Source of the DNA: JACJXF01 sp964349045
GTDB taxonomy: Bacteria > Bacteroidota > Bacteroidia > Bacteroidales > GCA-2748055
Assembly (NCBI GenBank): GCA_964349045.1
Contig: CAYGFI010000258.1
Coordinates: 1 to 5,018 of the forward strand
DNA length: 5,018 nucleotides
Reading direction: 5' to 3'
Below, piece by piece: positions 1-4,945 of this stretch. Positions within the stretch are counted from its first letter, which is position 1. Every line of letters starts with the position of its first letter. The notes under the pieces were generated by a model. That model had not been told where the DNA came from. It ran no database searches and was given only the letters and a program-made list of their open reading frames with translations. A program made the position numbers and the translations under genes.

Positions 1-4
1 AATT

Positions 5-20
5 GCGCATTGCATTGCGC
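5..20. repeat. Short near-palindrome, GCGCA/TGCGC stem
   Basis: GCGCA (5-9) can pair with TGCGC (16-20) across a six-base loop. The arm overlaps the first repeat copy. No T-run follows on either strand, so a terminator role for ung is not supported. It may just reflect the GCGC-rich composition of the repeat. Confidence 0.35.
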
Positions 21-94
21 CCTTGCGTCTCTGCGCTTAACCTTCTCATTAATTCGCGTTTGCCTTGCGCCTTTTCGCCCTTGCGCTTAACCTT
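15..94. repeat. Two tandem copies of a GCGC-rich intergenic repeat (50-bp period)
   Basis: Positions 15-44 and 65-94 are two 30-base copies that match at about 25 of 30 positions and start exactly 50 bases apart. Each consists of short CTTGCG/CCTTTTCG-type steps followed by the constant end TGCGCTTAACCTT. The same end appears in reverse complement at 4946-4959 (AAGGGTTAAGCGCA), beside another row of CGCAAAG steps. The copies are non-coding, lie just after the ung stop codon, and have no T-tract, so they do not look like an ordinary terminator. I read them as members of a genome-wide intergenic repeat family, but the copy number elsewhere cannot be seen here. Confidence 0.7.
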
Positions 95-103
95 CAATAA
101 TGC

Positions 104-781
104 TTAAAGCTTCCAGTCGATCTCCTTTTTCCCAATACTCTTAAGATAATTATTTGTTTTGGAAAAGTGCCCGCATCCCATAAAACCCGCGTAGGCCGAA
201 AAGGGTGAAGGATGGGCTGACTTGAGAATCAGATGTTTATGCGCATCAATCAGAGGAGATTTTGCCTGAGCATATTTACCCCAAAGCAGGAAAACTACAC
301 CTTCCTTTTTATCAGAGATTGCCTTAATTACTGCATCGGTGAAGATCTCCCATCCTTTTCCCTGATGAGAGCCTGCCATGTTCGCCCTTACCGTAAGAGT
401 GGCGTTAATCAGCAGTACACCTTGTTTCGCCCAGGCTTCCAGGTTTCCATGTTCAGGGACTGAAATACCCAGATCGGAATTAATTTCCTTAAAAATATTT
501 ACAAGTGAAGGAGGAGGCTTCACACCATCCGGAACCGAAAAACACAAACCGTGAGCCTGACCGGGACCGTGATAGGGATCTTGTCCGATAACCACCACTT
601 TGACTTCATCAAAAGGGGTTTGATCGAAAGCGTTAAAAATCAGATTTCCGGGAGGATAAACGAGGTGTTTTTGTTTCTCTGAAATAAGAAAATTTTTAAG
701 CTCCATAAAGTATGGAGCTTCGAATTGATCGGACAAGACAGTTTTCCAGCCCGGGTGGATAGACGGGTCTATTTTTTGCAT
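104..781 (-). CDS. ung: Uracil-DNA glycosylase, family 1 (UNG)
   Basis: The 225-residue protein removes uracil from DNA, starting base-excision repair in the cytoplasm after cytosine deamination or dUMP misincorporation. It is full length for bacterial UNG (about 220-230 residues). Family-1 motifs are visible in order: the water-activating loop GQDPYH at 66-71 with catalytic Asp68; Phe81, which stacks on uracil, in GLCFSV; the proline loop PPPS at 89-92; LLINATLTV at 123-131 with the uracil-reading Asn126; and the DNA-intercalation motif HPSPFS at 190-195 with catalytic His190, followed by GFMGCGHFSKTN. HPSPFS has Phe where Leu is most common. The ATG at 781 gives the usual short N-terminus running into PGWKTVL. 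No clear Shine-Dalgarno or strong promoter lies in the 41-bp gap behind the TPR gene, so co-transcription from that gene is likely but unproven. Identity is essentially certain. Confidence 0.98.
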   Translation of the reverse strand: MQKIDPSIHPGWKTVLSDQFEAPYFMELKNFLISEKQKHLVYPPGNLIFNAFDQTPFDEVKVVVIGQDPYHGPGQAHGLCFSVPDGVKPPPSLVNIFKEINSDLGISVPEHGNLEAWAKQGVLLINATLTVRANMAGSHQGKGWEIFTDAVIKAISDKKEGVVFLLWGKYAQAKSPLIDAHKHLILKSAHPSPFSAYAGFMGCGHFSKTNNYLKSIGKKEIDWKL

Positions 782-792
782 TTGACGGCATT

Positions 793-820
793 AAATCATC
801 AAATCAATAAATCATCAAAT
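793..820. repeat. 12-base direct repeat in the TPR-ung gap
   Basis: AAATCATCAAAT occurs at 793-804 and again at 809-820, a 16-base period, filling most of the 41-bp gap between the TPR stop codon and the ung start codon. It has no T-run and no convincing hairpin, so it neither looks like a terminator nor rules out read-through into ung. A role is unknown. Confidence 0.6.
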
Positions 821-822
821 GA

Positions 823-1809
823 TTACTCGCATCCCGGAACTTTTTCTTTCTTCGCTAAAGCTTTTTCATAAAATGGCTCAACCATTGCTTTATTGTATGC
901 TTCACAGGCGTGATCATATTCGGCTATGCCGTTATATCCATTGCCAAGTTCCAGGTTAATGGCTGCTATCTTGGTAGGATCTGTTTCAGATTCCAACGCC
1001 TTTTTAGCATTTTCGATTGCTTTATCGAACTCAATGGATCTGTTCCAGATAACTGCAAGCATATAATAAGCATCTGTCGCGGCCGGATTATAAGAGATTG
1101 CCGTTTCGAAGCTGGCAATGGCGTTTGTAAAGTCCTCATCTTCAGGATCTACATCTGCCATATCTAGGTTCCCCTGATTTATATAAAATGCTCCCAGGCG
1201 GGTTTGTGCCATTTCCACGGTTTTCTCATCACCGACCTGTTTGGACAGTTCGATAGCTTTACTGAAGTTTTCAACCATTTCCTTTCCCTTGAACTGATCG
1301 GCAAAGATTAAACCTTTACCCAGGAATGCCTTTGCATAATTGGGATCATATTTAATTGCCTCATCAAAATTTTCTAATGCACCCGGGAAATTCTGTTCTT
1401 TGTATTTCTGACTTCCAACGCCGGTTAACAACTGGGGCAGGTATTTCATTGCTTTTGCCTTATTGTCGGTGTTGTTGCCATAAAGCTCTGAAAGCTCAAT
1501 GGTCTTTTTAAGACTTATTATAGCTTCATCATATTTTTTCTGTTTCATATGAGCAGTTGCCACCTGGTAATGCAACACAGGAAGCTGAGCCTGAGATTTA
1601 ACCTTAAGATCATTTGCCGGAGCTCCTACCGTTTCTGCCATAGCTATCACCTCTTCAAAATCAGCAATAGCAGTTTTAAAATCTCCTGCATTTACCTTCG
1701 CGGCTCCATCGTTAAATACGGCTATTAAAGGATCCATTGGGGTTTGTGCAAAAAGTACAACCGACATGGACATTACCACTGCCATTAAGAAAAATTTCTT
1801 CGTGTTCAT
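823..1809 (-). CDS. Exported TPR-repeat protein, function unknown
   Basis: The 328-residue protein begins with a typical Sec signal peptide: lysines at 4-5, a hydrophobic core at about 6-19, and likely cleavage after Ala21 (LFA-Q). There is no lipobox cysteine, so the mature protein is probably periplasmic. The rest is almost entirely tetratricopeptide repeats, at roughly 29-60, 76-109, 127-157, 158-190, 225-245, 246-275 and 280-310. Recognisable helices include AGDFKTAIADFEEVI, KKYDEAIISLKKTIEL and FPGALENFDEAIKYDPN. An acidic insert (DMADVDPEDED) breaks the array near residues 217-227. The end has two cysteines, Cys302 in HACEAYNKA and Cys327 next to the C-terminus. A CEAYKKA-to-final-Cys tail is, from memory, common in exported Bacteroidota TPR proteins and could form a disulfide. 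TPRs bind proteins, so a scaffold role in the envelope is an inference; no substrate can be named. Its promoter lies at 1849-1881. Confidence 0.85.
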   Translation of the reverse strand: MNTKKFFLMAVVMSMSVVLFAQTPMDPLIAVFNDGAAKVNAGDFKTAIADFEEVIAMAETVGAPANDLKVKSQAQLPVLHYQVATAHMKQKKYDEAIISLKKTIELSELYGNNTDNKAKAMKYLPQLLTGVGSQKYKEQNFPGALENFDEAIKYDPNYAKAFLGKGLIFADQFKGKEMVENFSKAIELSKQVGDEKTVEMAQTRLGAFYINQGNLDMADVDPEDEDFTNAIASFETAISYNPAATDAYYMLAVIWNRSIEFDKAIENAKKALESETDPTKIAAINLELGNGYNGIAEYDHACEAYNKAMVEPFYEKALAKKEKVPGCE

Positions 1810-1848
1810 ATTGTTTTTATGTGTTGGTTAGCATAAAATTTTGAGGGT

Positions 1849-1881
1849 TAAAGATATAAAAATTTTGTTCTAACACTCAAA
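1849..1881 (-). promoter_or_regulatory. Probable Bacteroidota-type promoter for the TPR gene
   Basis: Read on the minus strand, TTTG (1881 to 1878) is followed after 21 bases by TATCTTTA (1856 to 1849), close to the Bacteroidota pattern of TTTG, about 19-21 bases, then TAnnTTTG. The final G of the -7 box is replaced by A. Transcription would start near 1842, giving a leader of about 30 nt before the ATG at 1809. No Shine-Dalgarno is seen, as expected for this phylum. Confidence 0.55.
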
Positions 1882-1978
1882 ATGATAAATATTTCAATCT
1901 ATTCATATAGCAAATCTCAGGCCAAAAATATACTAATGTAATATTGTCATTAAACATAAGAGGAGTTAAAAAGTATTA

Positions 1979-2077
1979 AAGTTAAGCACAGTCACCAAAG
2001 TGCGTCGGGCGTAAAGACGCTAAAATCAGCTTTCCCATAGCTTATTTGCGTCAGTCGCAGGCCGATCTGCGATTAAT
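1979..2077. repeat. Degenerate intergenic repeat sequence upstream of metK promoter
   Basis: The stretch starts with AAGTTAAGCACAG and ends with GATCTGCGATTAAT. The first words resemble AAGTTAAGTGCAG at 3699-3711, with loosely similar sequence following (GTGCG, then TAAAG, then CG). The last word matches GATCTGCGCTTAAT at 3865-3878 at 13 of 14 bases. A hairpin GCGTC (2002-2006)/GACGC (2016-2020) sits inside. This looks like worn copies of short repeats shared between the two spacers around metK; the alignment was done by eye and is weak in the middle. Confidence 0.4.
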
Positions 2078-2099
2078 TTTTATTTTTCAAAATATCCCT

Positions 2100-2107
2100 T
2101 ATATTTG
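2100..2107 (+). promoter_or_regulatory. metK promoter -7 box (TATATTTG)
   Basis: TATATTTG matches the Bacteroidota -7 consensus TAnnTTTG exactly and is followed by CACC. About 19-25 bases upstream there is only a T-rich stretch (2077-2087), with no clear TTTG -33 box. Transcription would start near 2112-2115, placing the start of the RNA only a few bases before the first stem of the SAM aptamer and giving metK a leader of about 155 nt. Confidence 0.75.
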
Positions 2108-2116
2108 CACCGTTCA

Positions 2117-2168
2117 AAGTGGAAAAATTTGTCTGATTGCAACCACAGAAAAAAATGCTAAAACAGGA
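2117..2168 (+). promoter_or_regulatory. SAM-II-type riboswitch aptamer in the metK leader
   Basis: The RNA can fold as the compact H-type pseudoknot of SAM-II. P1 pairs GTGG (2119-2122) with CCAC (2143-2146). The loop holds ATTTG (2127-2131) and the two 5' halves of P2: TCTG (2132-2135), pairing with CAGG (2164-2167), and ATT (2136-2138), pairing with AAT (2154-2156). Between the two 3' halves lies GCTAAAA (2157-2163), and an A-rich linker (2147-2153) runs between P1 and P2. TTGCAACCAC and GCTAAAA match, from memory, the most conserved SAM-II segments (TTGCARCCAC, GCTAAAA), and the gene downstream makes SAM. The related SAM-V class shares this core and is the main alternative. The expected effect of bound SAM is lower metK expression. 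A covariance-model search was not possible here. Confidence 0.85.
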
Positions 2169-2201
2169 TTTCCCATCTGTTTACCGCAATCCCCTTTTTT
2201 T
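2135..2201 (+). promoter_or_regulatory. Possible expression platform: pairings that compete with the aptamer
   Basis: Three pairings exclude the SAM pseudoknot. GATTGC (2135-2140) is fully complementary to GCAATC (2186-2191) and uses the 5' half of P2. AAACAG (2161-2166) is complementary to CTGTTT (2177-2182) and uses part of the 3' half of P2; these two helices can nest. GGATT (2166-2170) is complementary to AATCC (2188-2192). CCC and seven Ts follow at 2192-2201, which suggests a transcription-termination or pausing signal. The stems are short (5-6 bp), and which fold is the ON state is not clear from sequence alone. Confidence 0.4.
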
Positions 2202-2268
2202 CTGCTTTAACAATTTATAATCTTTTTTGTTGTTCTAATTTCGATATTCATAATTCATAATATAAAAA

Positions 2269-3525
2269 ATGTCATACTTATTTACATCCGAGTCCGTTTC
2301 AGAAGGACACCCCGACAAAGTTGCTGATCAGATATCTGACGCTCTGCTCGATAATTTTCTGGCTTTCGATCCGCACTCGAAGGTAGCCTGTGAAACCCTG
2401 GTAACCACGGGTCAGGTTATTCTTGCCGGTGAAGTCAAAACCAACACATATATTGATGTCCAGAAGGTTGCACGCGACGTTATCAACGCGATAGGTTACA
2501 CAAAAAGCGAGTATATGTTCGAAGGCGATTCATGTGGCGTTTTAACCGCGATCCATGAACAGTCGCAGGATATTAACAGGGGAGTAGAACGTGCCGATCC
2601 GATGCAACAGGGCGCAGGCGACCAGGGTATGATGTTCGGGTATGCAAGCCGCGAAACGGACAATTATATGCCATTACCCCTTGAGCTTGCACATATCCTT
2701 CTCAGGGAACTGGCAGCGATTCGCCGTGAAAAAAAAGAAATGCTTTATCTGCGTCCCGATTCCAAATCGCAGGTTACTATTGAATACACGGACGACGATA
2801 AACCAAAACGTATACATACTATTGTAGTTTCCACACAGCACGATGAGTTCGACAAAGATGATGTTCGTATGCTTGTTAAAATCAAATCTGATGTGGCAAC
2901 AATCCTTATTCCCCGCGTGAAGGCAAAGCTTCCCGCCAGGGTGCAGGAGCTTTTTGATGGTAAACTTATCCTCCATGTAAATCCTACCGGTAAATTTGTT
3001 ATCGGGGGTCCTCATGGCGATACAGGTCTGACAGGCCGGAAAATCATCGTTGATACCTACGGGGGTAAAGGTGCCCACGGGGGAGGCGCTTTCTCTGGTA
3101 AAGATCCCTCTAAAGTTGACCGGTCTGCTGCTTATGCAGCAAGGCATATTGCTAAAAACCTTGTCGCAGCAGGTGTTTCTGATGAGATTCTTGTGCAGCT
3201 TTCTTATGCAATCGGTGTAGCTGAACCTTTGGGAATTTATGTGAATACCTATAATCGTTCAAAAGTTAAGATCAGCGACGGGGAGATCGCGGAAAAGATT
3301 AAAAAACTCTTCGACCTGCGCCCCGCAGCTATTGAAAAGAGACTAAAACTCAGAAACCCGATTTACCTGGAGACGGCTTCATACGGTCATGTTGGACGTA
3401 TTCCCAGAACTATAAAGAAAGTTTACGAATCACCCTATAGCGGAAGGGTCGAGTTAGAAGTAGAGTTATTTACCTGGGAGAAACTGGATTATGTGGAGGT
3501 AATAAAGAGGGAATTCGGGATTTAA
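2269..3525 (+). CDS. metK: S-adenosylmethionine synthetase (methionine adenosyltransferase)
   Basis: MetK makes SAM, the main methyl donor, from methionine and ATP with release of phosphate and diphosphate; it is a cytoplasmic enzyme, usually a tetramer. The 418-residue product is complete, somewhat longer than the 384-residue E. coli enzyme, with extra length mainly in the middle domain (a charged stretch at about 152-200). Key motifs are present: EGHPDK at 12-17 with the catalytic His14, the ATP-binding GAGDQG at 115-120, GGPHGDTGLTGRK at 246-258, and the phosphate-binding loop GGGAFSGKD at 271-279. Near the C-terminus YGHVGR replaces the commoner YGHFGR. The ATG at 2269 gives the standard MSYLFTSESVSEGHPDK start, preceded by A-rich sequence without a Shine-Dalgarno. 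It is transcribed alone, from the promoter at 2100, and its leader carries a SAM-II-type riboswitch, so feedback by its own product is expected. Confidence 0.98.
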   Translation: MSYLFTSESVSEGHPDKVADQISDALLDNFLAFDPHSKVACETLVTTGQVILAGEVKTNTYIDVQKVARDVINAIGYTKSEYMFEGDSCGVLTAIHEQSQDINRGVERADPMQQGAGDQGMMFGYASRETDNYMPLPLELAHILLRELAAIRREKKEMLYLRPDSKSQVTIEYTDDDKPKRIHTIVVSTQHDEFDKDDVRMLVKIKSDVATILIPRVKAKLPARVQELFDGKLILHVNPTGKFVIGGPHGDTGLTGRKIIVDTYGGKGAHGGGAFSGKDPSKVDRSAAYAARHIAKNLVAAGVSDEILVQLSYAIGVAEPLGIYVNTYNRSKVKISDGEIAEKIKKLFDLRPAAIEKRLKLRNPIYLETASYGHVGRIPRTIKKVYESPYSGRVELEVELFTWEKLDYVEVIKREFGI

Positions 3526-3535
3526 AAAATTAAGA

Positions 3536-3566
3536 GCGAAGGCCAAAGGGCTACGCAATTTTTTTT
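3536..3566 (+). terminator. Probable imperfect terminator after metK
   Basis: GCGAAGGCC (3536-3544) and GGGCTACGC (3548-3556) face each other across AAA. Seven of nine positions pair, with A-A and G-G mismatches. The stem is followed by AA and then eight Ts (3559-3566). It lies 11 bases after the metK stop codon, where a terminator is expected. The mismatches make it weaker than the one at 3662-3687. Confidence 0.5.
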
Positions 3567-3621
3567 ATTGTGTTAATGTGAAAATGTTTAATTTTGGTAT
3601 AAGATTTGTACTTTGCTAAGT

Positions 3622-3687
3622 AACCATTCTTCAAACAATATACCTGATACAAATTCAGGGCAAGCCGGGCTTATTGCCCGGTTTTTT
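3622..3687 (+). ncRNA. Candidate short RNA ending in a strong terminator
   Basis: A promoter-like TACTTTGC (3609-3616) lies about 70 bases before a near-perfect terminator, although the spacing is one base short of TAnnTTTG and a well-placed TTTG -33 box is missing. The RNA between would start near 3622 and carry a CCTGA (3642-3646)/TCAGG (3654-3658) hairpin with loop TACAAAT just before the terminator stem. There is no convincing open frame. The alternative is that the segment is simply a second, backup terminator for metK, so this call is tentative. Confidence 0.3.
3662..3687 (+). terminator. Strong intrinsic terminator
   Basis: CCGGGC (3665-3670) pairs perfectly with GCCCGG (3676-3681) across loop TTATT, followed by six Ts (3682-3687). 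The stem can lengthen by a G-T and two A-T pairs using AAG at 3662-3664. A competing pairing GGGCAA (3658-3663)/TTGCCC (3674-3679) is also possible. The T-run is only on the plus-strand side, so it ends rightward transcripts (metK read-through or a short RNA), not trpS. Confidence 0.85.
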
Positions 3688-3826
3688 ATTTGTGTATAGA
3701 AGTTAAGTGCAGATACAACTGTGCGGTAGCACTAAAGCGTAGTCTGAAAATCCGGGTTTTAGTTATTTCTGTTTTTTTTAGCTTAGTTAAATGAGAATCT
3801 CAATTAATATCCCATCATGTATAAAC

Positions 3827-3878
3827 TGCGTTTCCTCCCCGGCCTCCGCGTTCAACCTCCGGTTGATCTGCGCTTAAT
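3827..3878. repeat. Degenerate GC-rich intergenic repeat beside the trpS stop codon
   Basis: The stretch contains CTGCG, CTCCGCGTTCAACC and GATCTGCGCTTAAT, words related to the repeat at the window start: CTGCGCTTAA at 3868-3877 is identical to 31-40. A small CAACC/GGTTG inverted repeat (3853-3865) sits inside, without a T-run. I take it as a worn copy of the same intergenic repeat group, not as a terminator. Confidence 0.45.
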
Positions 3879-3885
3879 GGATCTC

Positions 3886-4875
3886 TCAGAAGGGCTTGAA
3901 TCCAATAATCTCTCTCACATCCTTCAGGGTCTTTGACGCGCTGGCCCTGGCTTTTTCAGCGCCAATACGCACTGCCCTGGAGAGGTAATCTTCATCACTT
4001 ACTATATCCCGGACTCTTTCCCTGATGGGAGTTGTAAAAGTAATGATATCTTCGGCAAGCTGTTTCTTCAGATCTCCGTAACGAATCTGGCAGTTATTGT
4101 ATTGAGTCAGGAAATGCTCGACGGTATCAGGAGTCGACATGAGTTCGAGAAGGGAGAAGAGATTCTTTATGGGTTCTCCCATTTTCTGATTGGCCCTGGT
4201 GGGACCTGCATCAGTAACAGCCCGCATGACTTTTTTTCGGATAACCGCAGGTTCGTCTACGAGGAAAATCCCGTTACCTTCCGATTTACCCATCTTCCCG
4301 GTTCCGTCAAGGCCGGGTACTTTCACGAGTTCCTTGCCGAAATTAAATGGCTCCGGCATATTGAAATACTCCACATTATATATGGTATTGAACCTGCGGG
4401 CAAATTTCCGGGCCATTTCGAGGTTTTGCTCCTGATCTTTTCCTACAGGTACCTTATTGGAGTTATGAATGATTATGTCCGCCGCCATCAGCACGGGATA
4501 CGTTAACAACCCGGCATTTACATTATCCGGCTGCCTGCGTATCTTTTCCTTAAAAGTGGTGGTTCTCTCCAGCTCTCCCACGTATGCATTCATATTTAAT
4601 AAAAGGTATAGCTGGGGAATTTCAGGTATATCACTTTGAATATAAAGAGTGGCTATCTCAGGATCAAGACCGGCTGCCAGGTATTCAGCCATTACCTGTT
4701 TTACACTGTTGTGAAGGTTTTCAGGAGTGGGATGGGTGGTGAGGGAATGAAGGTCGGCAATAAAGAAATAACAATTATATTCGTGCTGCATTCTCACAAA
4801 GTTCTTCACTGCTCCAAAATAATTACCCAGATGCAGGTTCCCGGTTGATCGTATTCCGCTTAAGACTGTCTCCAT
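3886..4875 (-). CDS. trpS: Tryptophanyl-tRNA synthetase
   Basis: This class I synthetase charges tRNA-Trp with tryptophan using ATP in the cytoplasm and works as a homodimer. At 329 residues it is full length (bacterial enzymes are about 330). The N-terminus METVLSGIRSTGNLHLGNYFGA holds the HIGH-type signature as HLGN at 15-18. AGLLTYPVLMAADI and VPVGKDQEQNLEMAR are the family's tryptophan- and dimer-region blocks. The second signature is KMGKS at 194-198, with glycine in place of the first serine of KMSKS; I believe this variant is normal in Bacteroidota TrpRS. The C-terminal helical anticodon-binding part ends in GAEKARASASKTLKDVREIIGF, as in other TrpRS. The ATG at 4875 gives the standard start and lies about 26 nt after the predicted transcription start. 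No T-box or leader peptide fits in such a short leader. It appears to be a single-gene unit, convergent with metK. Confidence 0.98.
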   Translation of the reverse strand: METVLSGIRSTGNLHLGNYFGAVKNFVRMQHEYNCYFFIADLHSLTTHPTPENLHNSVKQVMAEYLAAGLDPEIATLYIQSDIPEIPQLYLLLNMNAYVGELERTTTFKEKIRRQPDNVNAGLLTYPVLMAADIIIHNSNKVPVGKDQEQNLEMARKFARRFNTIYNVEYFNMPEPFNFGKELVKVPGLDGTGKMGKSEGNGIFLVDEPAVIRKKVMRAVTDAGPTRANQKMGEPIKNLFSLLELMSTPDTVEHFLTQYNNCQIRYGDLKKQLAEDIITFTTPIRERVRDIVSDEDYLSRAVRIGAEKARASASKTLKDVREIIGFKPF

Positions 4876-4906
4876 TTAGTTAATGTTTGCTTTTTACAGG
4901 GGAATG

Positions 4907-4914
4907 CAAAATTA
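4907..4914 (-). promoter_or_regulatory. trpS promoter -7 box (TAATTTTG)
   Basis: On the minus strand TAATTTTG (4914 to 4907) matches TAnnTTTG exactly and is followed by C. Upstream is a very AT-rich run (ATATTAAAAAATATTT) with no TTTG at the -33 position. Transcription would start near 4901, leaving a short leader of about 26 nt without a Shine-Dalgarno. Confidence 0.7.
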
Positions 4915-4945
4915 GGAAATATTTTTTAATATTAGTTATGCGTAA

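Larger units (their letters stand above)
1810..2268. other. Divergent spacer between the TPR gene and metK
   Basis: This 459-bp gene-free stretch has three parts. Positions 1810-1881 hold the minus-strand promoter and leader of the TPR gene. Positions 1882-1970 are AT-rich with nothing recognisable beyond a 19-codon open frame at 1883 that I do not support. Positions 1975-2077 are GC-richer, with a small GCGTC/GACGC hairpin (2002-2020) and repeat-like words such as GTTAAGC and GATCTGCGATTAAT. From 2100 on lie the metK promoter, its riboswitch and the rest of the leader. Confidence 0.8.
3526..3885. other. Convergent spacer between metK and trpS
   Basis: This 360-bp gene-free stretch contains the imperfect metK terminator (3536-3566), a possible short RNA with a strong terminator (about 3622-3687), a low-complexity region with two competing small hairpins around AGTGC/GCACT (3706-3733), an 11-base palindrome TGAGAATCTCA (3792-3802), and GC-rich repeat-like sequence at 3827-3878 including CAACC/GGTTG. 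I see no T-tract-bearing hairpin on the minus strand to end trpS. Confidence 0.75.

Noticed and set aside
15..94. CRISPR array
   Set aside because: Only two copies, imperfect, with a 20-base gap that is itself repeat-like and no cas genes; the pattern is that of a low-complexity intergenic repeat.
1883..1942. 19-codon open frame (MINISIYSYSK and onward) in the TPR-metK spacer
   Set aside because: Very short, AT-rich composition, no promoter or start context, overlaps the minus-strand promoter of the TPR gene.
2674..3147. Long open frame of 157 codons on the minus strand inside metK
   Set aside because: It lies wholly within a clear metK reading frame, has no family resemblance and is a shadow of the coding pattern.
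3792..3802. TGAGAATCTCA palindrome as an operator or trpS terminator
   Set aside because: Only a 5-bp arm, no T-run on the minus strand, and no nearby regulator; probably chance in AT-rich DNA.
3853..3865. CAACC/GGTTG hairpin as terminator for trpS
   Set aside because: The stem is short with a 3-base loop and is followed on the minus strand by GC-rich sequence, not a T-tract.
4102..4506. Open frame of 134 codons on the plus strand inside trpS
   Set aside because: It is antisense to an intact, well-conserved trpS and its translation shows no recognisable domain or start signal.
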